A stretch of 64,000 nucleotides of DNA, from the NCBI RefSeq assembly GCF_003860345.1, contig NZ_CP034179.1, positions 1,782,001-1,846,000 of the forward strand. Direction: 5' to 3'. The notes under the pieces were generated by a model. It was not told the origin of the DNA, did no database searches, and worked only from the letters and a program-made list of their open reading frames with translations. A program made the translations under genes and the position numbers. This DNA comes from Caenibius tardaugens NBRC 16725. Its GTDB lineage: Bacteria; Pseudomonadota; Alphaproteobacteria; Sphingomonadales; Sphingomonadaceae. This document shows, piece after piece, positions 37,345 to 46,530 of this stretch. How positions within the stretch are numbered: the first letter of the stretch is position 1; the number at the start of each line of letters is the position of its first letter.

Positions 37345-38508
37345 ATGACGCGCCCCAGCGACCTTGATCTGGATTTCGACCCGGCCATTCTGTTCGATCT
37401 GCCCCGGGCTGCGGCGCAATGCCGGATCGTCGTTGCGATGTCCGGCGGCGTCGACAGTTCGGTGGTGGCCGCACTGGCGGCCGCGAGCGGCGCGGAAGTG
37501 ATCGGGATCACGCTGCAACTCTACGATTACGGTGCCGCGACAGGCCGCAAGGGCGCCTGTTGCGCGGGCGACGATATCCGCGATGCCCGCGCGGTGGCCG
37601 ATCGGCTGGGCATCGCGCATTACGTCTTCGATCACGAATCCTCGTTCCGCGAAGAAGTGGTCGAGCGCTTCGCTGACGATTATCTCGCCGGACGCACGCC
37701 GATTCCCTGCATCCGCTGCAACATGGGGCCGAAGTTTACCGACCTTCTCGCCATGGCGCGGGATCTCGGGGCGGATTGCCTCGCCACCGGCCACTATGTC
37801 CGTCGCGTTGTCGGCCCCGCCGGGCCGGAACTGCATCGCGCGCTCGATCCGGCCCGCGATCAAAGCTACTTTCTCTACGGAACGACCGAGGCGCAGCTTG
37901 ATTTCCTGCGTTTCCCGCTGGGCGGCTTGCCCAAACCGCAGGTACGCGCCATCGCGGAACAGTTTGGCCTGCGTGTCGCGGCAAAGCCGGACAGTCAGGA
38001 CATCTGTTTCGTTCCCGATGGCGATTACGCAAAAATCGTGCGCAGCGTCCGCCCCGAAGGCGTTGCCGCCGGCGCCATTGTTCATGCCGAATCGGGCGCG
38101 GTTCTGGGCCAGCATGCCGGTGTGATTCACTATACGGTCGGACAGCGCCGCGGGCTGGAGATCGGCGGACAGCCCGAACCGCTCTACGTCGTGGCGCTCG
38201 ATGCGCAAAAGGCTGAGGTTCTGGTCGGGCCCAAAAGGCTGCTGGCCGTCGGTGCCGCGCGCGTGATCGAAACCAACCGGATCGGCCCCTTGCCCGCCGC
38301 GGAAAGCGGCATCCCACTGACGGCCAAAGTCCGTTCGCTGGCACGGCCGGTGCCGGTCACGCTTGACGGTGCACTGGGCGATGGCGAGACGGTGACGCTC
38401 CGCTTTGCCGAGCCGGAATACGGTGTCGCGCCCGGTCAGGCCGCCGTGCTCTATGCCGGGGATCGCGTGATCGGCGGCGGCTGGATCGACGGAACCGAAT
38501 CAGCCTGA
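37345..38508 (+). CDS. mnmA: tRNA-specific 2-thiouridylase
   Basis: 387 residues from the ATG at 37345; a GTG at 37330 would add five residues. Adds sulfur to U34 of tRNA-Lys, -Glu and -Gln. The PP-loop motif [16 protein letters not shown] is near 30-45; the catalytic cysteines fit [13 protein letters not shown] (about 113-125) and [13 protein letters not shown] (about 216-228); the C-terminal barrel has [12 protein letters not shown] second Cys-rich part [13 protein letters not shown] replaces the usual MNDE region. Convergent with the next minus-strand gene. Confidence 0.96.
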   Translation: MTRPSDLDLDFDPAILFDLPRAAAQCRIVVAMSGGVDSSVVAALAAASGAEVIGITLQLYDYGAATGRKGACCAGDDIRDARAVADRLGIAHYVFDHESSFREEVVERFADDYLAGRTPIPCIRCNMGPKFTDLLAMARDLGADCLATGHYVRRVVGPAGPELHRALDPARDQSYFLYGTTEAQLDFLRFPLGGLPKPQVRAIAEQFGLRVAAKPDSQDICFVPDGDYAKIVRSVRPEGVAAGAIVHAESGAVLGQHAGVIHYTVGQRRGLEIGGQPEPLYVVALDAQKAEVLVGPKRLLAVGAARVIETNRIGPLPAAESGIPLTAKVRSLARPVPVTLDGALGDGETVTLRFAEPEYGVAPGQAAVLYAGDRVIGGGWIDGTESA

Positions 38509-38528
38509 CCGATCGACCGCCCACCCGG

Positions 38529-38921
38529 TCAATCGTCCCATTTGTCCAGTACGCAGCCCCAACCATCGCGGTAACGCGCGGTCGCGCTGGCGAGCAGCGG
38601 CACACGCGCTGTCACGCTTTTCGCTTCGGGATTGTCGCTCAGGAAGACGAGACTCATGCCGTCTTCCATATCGCCTTTGCAGCTGCCCATATCGCGGCCG
38701 CCGATATAACGGCAGGAACAGGCCACATGCGCGCCATAGGCCGCGCCCGTGCGGGAATAGCCCAGCAACGGCGTGCTGTAGAAATAGAACAGGGCCGCCA
38801 CCGCAACCGCGAGGACCAGCGCCAGCTGCACCCAGCGCCCGCGCAACAGGCCATAGGCATACCCCCCGCCTTTGCGTGTGAAAGGGGATTTGTTGCTGGA
38901 GGATTTCTTTGCGGTTGCCAT
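38529..38921 (-). CDS. Membrane-anchored hypothetical protein (130 residues)
   Basis: The start at 38921 has AGGGA 7 bases upstream; the longer frame is a shadow of the neighbouring gene. A basic, Ser/Lys-rich cytoplasmic head (residues 1-20) leads to one membrane segment (about 31-47, VQLALVLAVAVAALFYF), and the rest lies outside the membrane with four to five cysteines (CSCRYIGGRDMGSCKGD and GWGCVLDKWDD), which could form disulfides. No family is recognised. Divergent from the serine hydrolase, sharing a 30-base region. Likely envelope protein. Confidence 0.65.
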   Translation of the reverse strand: MATAKKSSSNKSPFTRKGGGYAYGLLRGRWVQLALVLAVAVAALFYFYSTPLLGYSRTGAAYGAHVACSCRYIGGRDMGSCKGDMEDGMSLVFLSDNPEAKSVTARVPLLASATARYRDGWGCVLDKWDD

Positions 38922-38951
38922 CGTTCCCTGCTTGGGCGAGTGAAGCGCGGC

Positions 38952-40082
38952 ATGCCGCGCCGCCTCCCCCTTATCGCCTCCCTTGCCCTGCTGCCAGCCC
39001 TGGCAGCGTGTGGCAGTGACGGCACGTCTGCGCCACCGCCCCCGCCCAGCGAAACGGCCATGGCGGCGGTTTCGAAAGACCCCGGCGCGCCTCGCGAACA
39101 ACTGGCCCGGGCCACCGATGCCCTGTTCACTGCCGAAGAAATCGGCGAAACGCGCGCCCTGATCGTGATGTATCGCGGCGAAATCGTCGCCGAACGTTAC
39201 GCCGATGGATTCGATGCCAAGACCCGCTTTCTTGGCTGGTCGCTGAGCAAGTCGGTCACGGCTGTCGCGATCGGCATTCTGGTGGCGGAAGGGAAACTTC
39301 GGCTCGACGAATCGCCCCCTGTCCGCCACTGGCAGCGCCCCGGCGATGCCCGCGGCGAAATTACCCTGCGGCAATTGCTGCAGATGCGCTCGGGCCTGCG
39401 CCATACCGAAAGCGCCGAACCGGCTTACGATGCGACAACGGTGCAATTGCTGTTCCTTGCGGGTCGCGATGACATGGCGGCCGAGGCGGAAGCGCAGCCG
39501 CTGGAAGCGGAACCCGGGCGGCAGTTCAAATATTCCACCGCCAGCAGCATCATTCTTTCCGATGTCATGGCGCGCGTACTGTCACCGCGCAAAGATGCCG
39601 CCAGCCGTCAGGCCGAAGTCAGCCATTTCATGCACGATCGCCTGTTTGGCCCGGTCGGGTTGTCATCGATGACGGCGGAATACGATGCGGCTGGCACCAT
39701 GATCGGTGGGGCGATGATCCATGCCACCGCGCGGGATTGGGCTCGTTTCGGCGAATTTCTGCGCCATGGCGGTGCGGTGAAAGGCGCACAGGTGGTGCCG
39801 CGCGGCTGGGTTGCGTTCATGCGCCGCCCATCCCCCCGCGCACCCGATTACGGCGCAGGCCTGTGGCTGAACCGCAATTCGGGCGGGGATCGGCGGGTGT
39901 TGTTTCCCGGGCAAGCGCCGGGCAGCCTGTTCGCAATGGCCGGCCACATGGGCCAGTATGTGCTGGTGTCCCCCGAACAGAAGCTGACCGTTGTGCGCCT
40001 GGGCAAAACACCCGAAGCCGACACCCGCAAGCTGGTGGATACTTTGGCGAAGATCGTCGCGCTCTATCCGGCGGTGAACTGA
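38952..40082 (+). CDS. Serine hydrolase of the class C beta-lactamase fold (lipoprotein)
   Basis: 376 residues. Lipoprotein signal ending LAAC with Cys at residue 20, then a proline-rich linker. The active-site SxxK is SLSK at 97-100 in GWSLSKSVTAVAIG; the second motif fits YSTAS (FKYSTASSII, about 189-198) and later HMGQYVLV. Family members include esterases, D,D-peptidases and amidases; beta-lactamase activity is not implied. The start is ATG at 38952. Repeat A follows within 16 bases of the stop. Confidence 0.85.
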   Translation: MPRRLPLIASLALLPALAACGSDGTSAPPPPPSETAMAAVSKDPGAPREQLARATDALFTAEEIGETRALIVMYRGEIVAERYADGFDAKTRFLGWSLSKSVTAVAIGILVAEGKLRLDESPPVRHWQRPGDARGEITLRQLLQMRSGLRHTESAEPAYDATTVQLLFLAGRDDMAAEAEAQPLEAEPGRQFKYSTASSIILSDVMARVLSPRKDAASRQAEVSHFMHDRLFGPVGLSSMTAEYDAAGTMIGGAMIHATARDWARFGEFLRHGGAVKGAQVVPRGWVAFMRRPSPRAPDYGAGLWLNRNSGGDRRVLFPGQAPGSLFAMAGHMGQYVLVSPEQKLTVVRLGKTPEADTRKLVDTLAKIVALYPAVN

Positions 40083-40097
40083 CGCTTCCCCGCCGTT

Positions 40098-40173
40098 CTA
40101 GTGACCCGAATCTGAAGTTCGCAACATTGCGAGGCAGGCGCTGAGCGAACTTCAGATTCATCAACCACACTAG
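40098..40173. repeat. CTAG-bounded palindromic repeat, copy A
   Basis: 76 bases beginning CTAGTG and ending CACTAG. The inner arms gaatctgaagttcgc and gcgaacttcagattc are perfect 15-bp inverted repeats around a 25-30 base centre. It lies between the serine hydrolase and the CDF gene and supplies the CDF stop codon (40170-40172). It is nearly the reverse complement of copy C at 47748-47823. Confidence 0.9.
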
Positions 40174-41078
40174 CGCGGCAGGACATTCGCTGCGGCCAGA
40201 CCCTGATCCCTGTGCCCGACCGGATCGGGGTGAATCAGCACCTCCACATCGGGAAATGCGGATTTGAGCGCCGTTTCGATCGCGTCCATCACCCGATGCG
40301 CCTCAACAATGGTCAGGGTGCCATCGAGCCACACATGGAACTGCGCGAAATCGCGATCGCCCGCCGTACGGGTGCGCAGATCATGCACCCCCCGCAATTC
40401 GGGCAGACGGGGGATGGCGGCGAGGAAGCTCTCCCGTTTGTCTTCCGGCCATTCCTTGTCCATCAGCTGGTCTATCGCCGCCTGCGAAGCCTTCCACGCC
40501 CCCCAGCCAAGCCACAATGCGATCAGGAACCCGAAGACCGGGTCCGCTCCGGCGATCCCGCCATACTGATCCAGCACCAGCGCCGCGATAACCGCAAGGT
40601 TGAGCAGCAGATCGGATTGATAATGCACATGATCGGTCGCAATCGCGAGGCTGCCTGTGCGGCGCAGCACATGGCGCTGCCACGCCAGCAGCACCAGTGT
40701 CGCGGCAATCGCCGCCACCGACACACCGATCCCTTCGGATGCCGCCTCCACACGGGATCCGGCAAGAAACTGTTCGACCGCGGTCAGGCCGAGTGACAGC
40801 GCCGAGATCGAGATCAGCACCACCTGAAACATGGCTGCCAGCGCTTCCGCCTTGCCATGGCCGAAGCGATGCCCCTTGTCCTCTGGCTGGGCGGCGACCC
40901 ACACGCCCAGCAAGGTCGCAATGCTGGCGATCAGGTCCAGCGCGGTATCCGCCAGACTGCCGAGCATGGCGGTCGAGCCTGTCGACCACGCCGCCCAGCT
41001 CTTCAGCCCGACGAGAAACACGGCCACGGTTATGCTGGCCATAGCCGCAGAACGATTGAGCATGTTGGATTGCATCAT
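40170..41078 (-). CDS. Cation diffusion facilitator family metal exporter (FieF-like)
   Basis: 302 residues from the first of two ATG codons at 41078 with GGGA upstream. Membrane part with six hydrophobic segments. Metal-site motifs are TAMLGSLADTALDLIAS (the Asp pair, about 36-52) and HRFGHGKAEALAAMFQ (about 70-85), then DHVHYQSDLLLNLA (about 150-163). A C-terminal cytoplasmic domain (about 205-302) has the histidine-bearing FHVWLDGTLTIVEAHRVMD. The family exports zinc, iron or cobalt. The stop TAG lies within the CTAG end of repeat A, so the last residues may have been set by repeat insertion. Confidence 0.92.
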   Translation of the reverse strand: MMQSNMLNRSAAMASITVAVFLVGLKSWAAWSTGSTAMLGSLADTALDLIASIATLLGVWVAAQPEDKGHRFGHGKAEALAAMFQVVLISISALSLGLTAVEQFLAGSRVEAASEGIGVSVAAIAATLVLLAWQRHVLRRTGSLAIATDHVHYQSDLLLNLAVIAALVLDQYGGIAGADPVFGFLIALWLGWGAWKASQAAIDQLMDKEWPEDKRESFLAAIPRLPELRGVHDLRTRTAGDRDFAQFHVWLDGTLTIVEAHRVMDAIETALKSAFPDVEVLIHPDPVGHRDQGLAAANVLPR

Positions 41079-41095
41079 AGCGTCCCGCTCCGGCC

Positions 41096-41698
41096 TTAGG
41101 GATAGAGCAGCGTGCTGCTCCACCCCGCGCCGTCGCGGGTGAAGCGCCGCCGTTCGTGCAGGCGATGATCGCGGTCCTGCCAGAATTCGATCCGTTCCGG
41201 CGACAGGCGAAAACCTTTCCAGTGCGGCGGACGCACCACATCGCCATCGGCAAAGCGCGCCTTCACCTCTTCATAGCGCGCCAGAAACGTCTCGCGCGAA
41301 TCGAGCGGAGCCGACTGGTCCGATGCCACCGCGCCCAGTTGCGAATCGCGATGGCGGCTGGCGAAATAGGCATCGACGGCTGCCGCATCGACTTCAGTCA
41401 GCGGCCCTTCGATGCGAATCTGCCGGCGCAGCGATTTCCAGTGAAACAGCAGCGCGGCATGCGGATTGGCGGCGATTTCCTGCCCCTTGCGGCTATGCGC
41501 ATTGGTGTAGAACACGAAACCTTCCGGGCCATACCCTTTGAGCAGCACCATGCGCACCGAAGGCAAACCCTCCGGCGTGGCCGTCGCCAGGGCCATAGCG
41601 TTGGAATCGTTCAGCTCCGTCCCGCGCGCCTCGTCATACCATGCGGCGAAAATTGCCAGCGGATCGCCATGCGGAATTGCATCCTGTTCAGCTTTCAA
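41096..41698 (-). CDS. pdxH: Pyridoxamine 5'-phosphate oxidase
   Basis: 200 residues with TTG as start at 41698, chosen because AGGAAAG stands 4 bases before it and the length fits PdxH. FMN enzyme of vitamin B6 salvage and synthesis. Motifs: [47 protein letters not shown] (about 32-78, FMN and PLP binding), [13 protein letters not shown] and the C-terminal signature [18 protein letters not shown] (about 174-191). The CDF gene starts 17 bases after its stop on the same strand, so the two are likely co-transcribed. Confidence 0.95.
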   Translation of the reverse strand: MKAEQDAIPHGDPLAIFAAWYDEARGTELNDSNAMALATATPEGLPSVRMVLLKGYGPEGFVFYTNAHSRKGQEIAANPHAALLFHWKSLRRQIRIEGPLTEVDAAAVDAYFASRHRDSQLGAVASDQSAPLDSRETFLARYEEVKARFADGDVVRPPHWKGFRLSPERIEFWQDRDHRLHERRRFTRDGAGWSSTLLYP

Positions 41699-41745
41699 GG
41701 GACTTTCCTGCACAAAGAGGTTGAAGATAGCGCGACAGATCCCGT

Positions 41746-41776
41746 TGACAGTGACGGGGGGTGACAGGGGTGACAC
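41746..41776. repeat. Short iterated TGAC motif between pdxH and the DnaJ gene
   Basis: TGAC occurs four times within 31 bases in the pdxH-dnaJ divergent region, in the pattern TGACAGTGACGGGGG then GTGACAGGGGTGACA. TTGACA at 41745-41750 resembles a -35 box, but no -10 box is at the right distance. Possibly a regulator-binding site. Confidence 0.35.
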
Positions 41777-41942
41777 AGTTCTGAACCGGTGGATTGGCAT
41801 CCTGCGGGCGGTATCGCAAGGACCGGAAGCCGCATCGGGCAAAGCGTGTCGCAAAAGCATGCATCAGGCGGAACTACGCCTGTACCATAAAGTAGGAAAG
41901 CCTGTGCTTGCGCCGCGGCGGACAGGCACCTAGCTATGGGCC

Positions 41943-42854
41943 ATGGCAGATCCCTATACCACTCTTGGCGTTGCGCGCGGTGCGAGCGAAAAGGACATCA
42001 AGTCCGCCTATCGCAAGTTGGCGAAGGAGCTTCACCCGGATCGCAACAAGGACAATCCCAAAGCTGCGGAACGCTTCTCGGAAGTGACCCGCGCCTACGA
42101 CTTGCTGTCCGACAAGGACAAGCGCGCCCAGTTTGACCGGGGCGAGATTGACGCCGATGGCAACCCGGCCATGCCCTTTGGCGGCGGGTTTGGCGGGGGC
42201 GGCCCCGGCGGAGGCATGGGCGGCGGCTTTCGCGGCTTCGGCGGGGGCGACGGGATCGACCTTGACGATATTCTGGGCGGCATGTTCGGTGGTGGCCGTC
42301 AGGGCGGTGGTTTTGGCCGGAACCGCCCCCCGCCGCGCGGCGGTAATGTACAATACCGCCTGAAGGTGTCCTTCACCGATGCCGCCGCCGGCAAGGAACA
42401 GCGCATCACGCTGGGCGATGGCAAGACGATTGACCTGAAGCTGCCCGGCGGGGTGGAAGACGGCACGCAAATGCGCCTCAAGGGCAAGGGCGAACCCGGC
42501 CCCGGCGGCGCCGGTGACGCCATTGTGATCATCGAGGTCGGCACGCACCCCTTCTTCAAACGCGATGGTCAGGATGTCCGACTGGACCTGCCGATCACGC
42601 TGGAGGAGGCGGTTAACGGGGCCAAAGTCAAAGTGCCGACAGTGGATGGTGCGGTCATGCTGACCATCGCGCCCGGCAGCAGTTCGGGCAAAGTCCTGCG
42701 GCTGAAAGGCAAGGGCTTTACACGCACCAACGGCACCCGGGGTGACCAGCTGGTCACGCTGGAGATCGATTTGCCCCAGGGCGATGACGATCTCGTCAAA
42801 CGGCTGGAGGGCTGGCACGATACCCGTAATCCAAGGGCCCGTCTGGGTGTCTGA
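41943..42854 (+). CDS. DnaJ-type co-chaperone (CbpA-like)
   Basis: 303 residues. The J domain (about 3-68) has the HPD tripeptide at 31-33 in KELHPDRNKDNPKAAERF. A Gly/Phe-rich linker (about 78-130) follows, then two beta-sandwich substrate-binding domains (VQYRLKVSFTDAAAGKEQRITL...; DVRLDLPITLEEAVNGAKVKVPTVDG). The cysteine zinc fingers of true DnaJ are absent, so it is CbpA-like, a type II Hsp40. It stimulates DnaK. It overlaps the BrkB gene by one base (TGATG). Confidence 0.93.
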   Translation: MADPYTTLGVARGASEKDIKSAYRKLAKELHPDRNKDNPKAAERFSEVTRAYDLLSDKDKRAQFDRGEIDADGNPAMPFGGGFGGGGPGGGMGGGFRGFGGGDGIDLDDILGGMFGGGRQGGGFGRNRPPPRGGNVQYRLKVSFTDAAAGKEQRITLGDGKTIDLKLPGGVEDGTQMRLKGKGEPGPGGAGDAIVIIEVGTHPFFKRDGQDVRLDLPITLEEAVNGAKVKVPTVDGAVMLTIAPGSSSGKVLRLKGKGFTRTNGTRGDQLVTLEIDLPQGDDDLVKRLEGWHDTRNPRARLGV

Positions 42855-43837
42855 TGGCAGGGGATAATCCCCCCGATCCCATGCCCGCAGGGGATAGCGT
42901 GCGCCTGCCGCCCGTGCCCGATCATTCGCCCGAGGCGCGGCGCCGCGCCGCCCTGCTCTCCCCCGCGAAAGGCAGAAAGGGGCCGCGCCGGTTTATCGGC
43001 GTGCGCGCCTACAATGTCATCCAGCGCATGTTTGCCGGGATCTGGGCGGACGGGTTCATCCATGCGGGCAATCTGGCCTATATGGGCATGTTCGCGATCT
43101 TCCCGTTCCTGATCCTCGGGGCCGCATCGCTGTCGCTGCTTTCCATAACCGATCTCAGCGCCGGGTCGATCACATCGGTTTTCGAAGGCCTGCCCGTGCG
43201 CGTGCGTGACGTCATCATTCCCGTGGCCGAAAGCGCCATTGCCGCGCGCACCGGCCCCTTGCTGTGGATTGGCGGGCTGGTCGGGCTGTGGTCGACATCC
43301 AGCCTGGTCGAAACGATCAGGGACATGTTGCGCCGGGCCTACGGCACGCGCCCGACACTCAGTTTCTGGCGCTATCGCGTGCTTTCGTTCGGGATCACCT
43401 TGCTGGCGGTGCTGCTGCTGATGGCCTCGTTGCTGGCGCAGATCATTATTGGCGCGGCGGGCGAGATGATCGGGGCGTGGTTCCCGCAATTGGAAAGCCT
43501 GCTGTCGCACCTTTCGCTGTCGCGCATCGTGCCTGCGGTGCTGTTCTATTGTGCGGTGCTGCTGCTGTTCGTGACGCTGACACCGGCGGCCTATCGCACC
43601 CGCCGCTACCCGAAATGGCCCGGCGCCCTTGCGGTAACCGTATGGACGGTGGGCGTGTCCGCGTTGCTGCCGCCCATGCTGCGCACGGTCTTCACCTATG
43701 ATCTGACATACGGAAGTCTTGCCGGGGCGATGATCACGCTTTTCTTTTTCTGGCTTGTGGGGCTAGGGATGGAAGCAGGTGTCGAGCTCAACGCTGCGCT
43801 CGCACGAACGCCTGAGGAGGAGGAAGCAGACGCATGA
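42854..43837 (+). CDS. YihY/BrkB-family membrane protein
   Basis: 327 residues. Basic cytoplasmic start, then a typical YihY arrangement of six hydrophobic segments, e.g. GNLAYMGMFAIFPFLILGAASLSLLS (about 76-101) and LSFGITLLAVLLLMASLLAQIIIGAAGEMI (about 176-205). The signature TYDLTYGSLAGAMITLFFFWLVGLGMEAGVELNAAL closes the protein (about 280-317). The older name ribonuclease BN is wrong for this family; function unknown, perhaps envelope transport. The last four bases overlap fabI. Confidence 0.92.
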   Translation: MAGDNPPDPMPAGDSVRLPPVPDHSPEARRRAALLSPAKGRKGPRRFIGVRAYNVIQRMFAGIWADGFIHAGNLAYMGMFAIFPFLILGAASLSLLSITDLSAGSITSVFEGLPVRVRDVIIPVAESAIAARTGPLLWIGGLVGLWSTSSLVETIRDMLRRAYGTRPTLSFWRYRVLSFGITLLAVLLLMASLLAQIIIGAAGEMIGAWFPQLESLLSHLSLSRIVPAVLFYCAVLLLFVTLTPAAYRTRRYPKWPGALAVTVWTVGVSALLPPMLRTVFTYDLTYGSLAGAMITLFFFWLVGLGMEAGVELNAALARTPEEEEADA

Positions 43838-44637
43838 CCGGTTTGATGGCAGGGAAACGCGGCTTGATCATGGGCCTGGCGAACGACAAGTCGCTGGCTT
43901 GGGGAATCGCGCAGAAACTGCGCGAACATGGCGCGGAACTCGCTTTTTCCTATCAGGGCGAAGCGCTGGAAAAACGCGTGCGGCCACTGGCGGAAAGCCT
44001 TGGCAGCGATTTCCTGATCGATTGTGACGTGTCCAGCATGGACGCGCTGGATGACGCTTTCGCGCAGCTCAAGGCGCGGTGGGACACGCTGGATTTCGTC
44101 GTGCACGCGATCGGTTTTTCCGACAAGAACGAGTTGCGCGGCAAATATGTCGATACCAGCCTCGACAATTTTCTGATGACCATGAACATTTCGGCCTATT
44201 CGCTGGTCGCGGTGACGAAACGCGCCGCCGAAATGATGCCCAATGGCGGCTCTATCCTCACCCTCACCTATTACGGCGCGGAAAAGGTCGTGCCGCATTA
44301 CAATGTCATGGGTGTGGCAAAGGCCGCGCTGGAAGCCAGCGTGAAGTATCTGGCGAACGACCTTGGCCCCGTAAATATCCGTGTGAACGGCATTTCGGCA
44401 GGCCCGATCAAGACACTGGCCGCCAGTGGCATTGGCGATTTCCGCTACATCCTGAAGTGGAACGAACTCAATTCCCCGCTGCGCCGCAATGTCACGATCG
44501 AGGATGTCGGCGGCGCCGGGCTCTATATGCTGTCCGACCTGTCTTCAGGCGTGACCGGCGAAACCCATCACGTCGACGCGGGCTACCATCTCGTTGGTAT
44601 GAAACAGGAAGACGCGCCGGATATCGCACTCGCCTGA
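43834..44637 (+). CDS. fabI: Enoyl-[acyl-carrier-protein] reductase (NADH)
   Basis: 267 residues. Last reductive step of fatty-acid elongation. The modified Rossmann motif GLIMGLANDKSLAWGIA (about 10-26) is that of FabI, not a general SDR. The catalytic Tyr156 and Lys163 (Y-x6-K) are present with Tyr near 147. The protein ends ...GETHHVDAGYHLVGM. AGGAGGA precedes the ATG. It overlaps the BrkB gene by 4 bases. Confidence 0.96.
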   Translation: MTGLMAGKRGLIMGLANDKSLAWGIAQKLREHGAELAFSYQGEALEKRVRPLAESLGSDFLIDCDVSSMDALDDAFAQLKARWDTLDFVVHAIGFSDKNELRGKYVDTSLDNFLMTMNISAYSLVAVTKRAAEMMPNGGSILTLTYYGAEKVVPHYNVMGVAKAALEASVKYLANDLGPVNIRVNGISAGPIKTLAASGIGDFRYILKWNELNSPLRRNVTIEDVGGAGLYMLSDLSSGVTGETHHVDAGYHLVGMKQEDAPDIALA

Positions 44638-44697
44638 GTTTCCCTTCCGTTCATGTTCATGATACGTTCCTGATCTCGATTCGTCAGGAGAACAGTC

Positions 44698-45123
44698 ATG
44701 ACCACAAGCGGTGCCAAAGCCGGTGCCCGCACAGGCGGCTGCCACTGCGGTGCGGTGCGCTATGAAGTGACCGGCCACGCCGCCCATCACGCCATCTGCC
44801 ATTGTGACGATTGTCGCGCCTCCTCGGGCGCGCCAATGGTCGCATGGTATGCCGTGGGGGAAGACCAGTTCCGCCTCACCGCAGGCGAACCCACGGTGTT
44901 CGAAGGGGCCACGGGCGCCGAACGCGCGTTCTGTCCGCGATGCGGCACCGGCCTGTTCTATCGCAATGCGCAGATCCTGCCCGGCATCGTCGATATCCAG
45001 TCCGCGACTTTCGACGATCCGGCGGAACAACCGCCGACGATCCAGATCCAGTGCGCCGAACGGCTGCCATGGGTGACGCAGATGGCTGCGATGCCGGAAT
45101 TCGCACGCTATCCGGAAGAATAG
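44698..45123 (+). CDS. GFA-family (glutathione-dependent formaldehyde-activating fold) protein
   Basis: 141 residues. Zinc-binding cysteines of the Mss4-like GFA fold: GGCHCGAVRYE (about 12-22), CHCDDCRASSGAP (about 33-45) and FCPRCGTGLFYR (about 79-90), seven cysteines in total. A clear AGGAG lies before the ATG. The name comes from a family enzyme for S-hydroxymethylglutathione; most members have no known substrate. It probably has its own promoter after fabI. Confidence 0.88.
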   Translation: MTTSGAKAGARTGGCHCGAVRYEVTGHAAHHAICHCDDCRASSGAPMVAWYAVGEDQFRLTAGEPTVFEGATGAERAFCPRCGTGLFYRNAQILPGIVDIQSATFDDPAEQPPTIQIQCAERLPWVTQMAAMPEFARYPEE

Positions 45124-45151
45124 CGTGCCCGCAAAATAGCACGCGCCGCGT

Positions 45152-46459
45152 TCAGCCTGCCTTGCGCAAGTTGTCCGGCACGCTGGCGGACGGCGTCGGC
45201 TGATCGGGCCAGATCCCGCGTGTATCGTAGACGGCCTTGTCTTCGCGTTCGGCCAACGGCACCGATTTGAAGACGTCATGATCGACCAGCACGATCAGCA
45301 CGTCGCAGGTTTCCAGTGCCGTATCGACGTCAATCAGATGGGCGCCGGTGTCAGTGAATTCGATCGGCAGTTGCGCGGCATAGGGTTCGACCACATGCAC
45401 GCGATCGCCGAACCGGCGCGCCAGCGTGGCTGCCACAAGCCGGGCCGGGCTTTCGCGAAAATCGTCGATATTGGCTTTGAAGGCCAGCCCCAGGCAGGCG
45501 ATTTTCGCATCCGGATGGCTTTCCACCAATGCGGCCGCGCGTGCGATCACATGATGAATTTTGCCGTCGTTCACCCCGCGCGCGGTGCGGATCAGGGGCG
45601 TTTCATCGGGTGCGCCATGCACGATGAACCACGGATCGACCGCAATGCAATGGCCGCCAACGCCGGGGCCGGGCTGGAGAATGTTCACCCGGGGATGGCG
45701 ATTGGCCAGCCGGATCACTTCCCACACATCCAGACCCATCGCATCGGCAACGACCGAGAGTTCGTTGGCGAAGGCGATATTGACGTCGCGATAGGCGTTT
45801 TCGACCAGCTTGGTCATTTCCGCGCTGCGCGCATCGGTGGTCACACAAGTGCCGCGCACGAACCGTTTGTAGAAAGCCAGCGCCTTGCGGGCGCAGCGCG
45901 GGGTAATCCCGCCGATCGACCGGTCGTTGTTGGTCAATTCCTCGAGAATGCGGCCGGGCAATACCCGTTCGGGGCAATAGGCAATCGCAACATCAGGCGT
46001 CCCTTCGCACAGGCCCGGCATTTTCAGATCGGGCCGCTGCCGCGCAATCAGATCGCGCATCTGCTCTGTCGTCCCCACGGGCGAGGTCGATTCGAGAATA
46101 ATCGTATCGCCGGACTTGAGCACAGCGGCGACGTTTTCCGCAGCGGACAGCACATAGGAAGTATCGGGGGTGTGCTTCCCATCCTTCGCGAACGGGGTCG
46201 GCACGGCGATCACGAACACATCGGCAGGCGCAATGGCCGTCGCCGCGCGCAGCAGGCCGCGCTGCACCACCCCATGCACCAGACCATCCAGATCGACTTC
46301 CTCGATATGGATTTCACCGCGATTGATCGTGTCGACAACGTTCTGCGACACATCGAGGCCAAGCACCTTCATCCCCGCGCGGGCGATTACCGCCGCAGTG
46401 GGGAGCCCGATATATCCCAGGCCAACGACACAGACTTCAGGCAATTCGCTTCCGCGCAT
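45152..46459 (-). CDS. wecC: UDP-N-acetyl-D-mannosamine dehydrogenase
   Basis: 435 residues. Oxidises UDP-ManNAc to UDP-ManNAcA with two NAD. N-terminal Rossmann motif VVGLGYIGLPTAAVIARAGM (about 10-29), the catalytic Cys in PGPGVGGHCIAVDPWFIV (about 255-272), and the C-terminal UDP-binding domain. The sequence follows UDP-glucose/GDP-mannose dehydrogenases and the WecC branch. AGGAAT lies before the ATG. It follows wecB by 71 bases on the same strand, giving a two-step path from UDP-GlcNAc. Confidence 0.92.
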   Translation of the reverse strand: MRGSELPEVCVVGLGYIGLPTAAVIARAGMKVLGLDVSQNVVDTINRGEIHIEEVDLDGLVHGVVQRGLLRAATAIAPADVFVIAVPTPFAKDGKHTPDTSYVLSAAENVAAVLKSGDTIILESTSPVGTTEQMRDLIARQRPDLKMPGLCEGTPDVAIAYCPERVLPGRILEELTNNDRSIGGITPRCARKALAFYKRFVRGTCVTTDARSAEMTKLVENAYRDVNIAFANELSVVADAMGLDVWEVIRLANRHPRVNILQPGPGVGGHCIAVDPWFIVHGAPDETPLIRTARGVNDGKIHHVIARAAALVESHPDAKIACLGLAFKANIDDFRESPARLVAATLARRFGDRVHVVEPYAAQLPIEFTDTGAHLIDVDTALETCDVLIVLVDHDVFKSVPLAEREDKAVYDTRGIWPDQPTPSASVPDNLRKAG

Positions 46460-46530
46460 GGGGCATTCCTGCTGGTTGAAATTCGGCCATGCCGTAAAGG
46501 GGTAAACATAGCGGTAACGATCCGCCCGTG

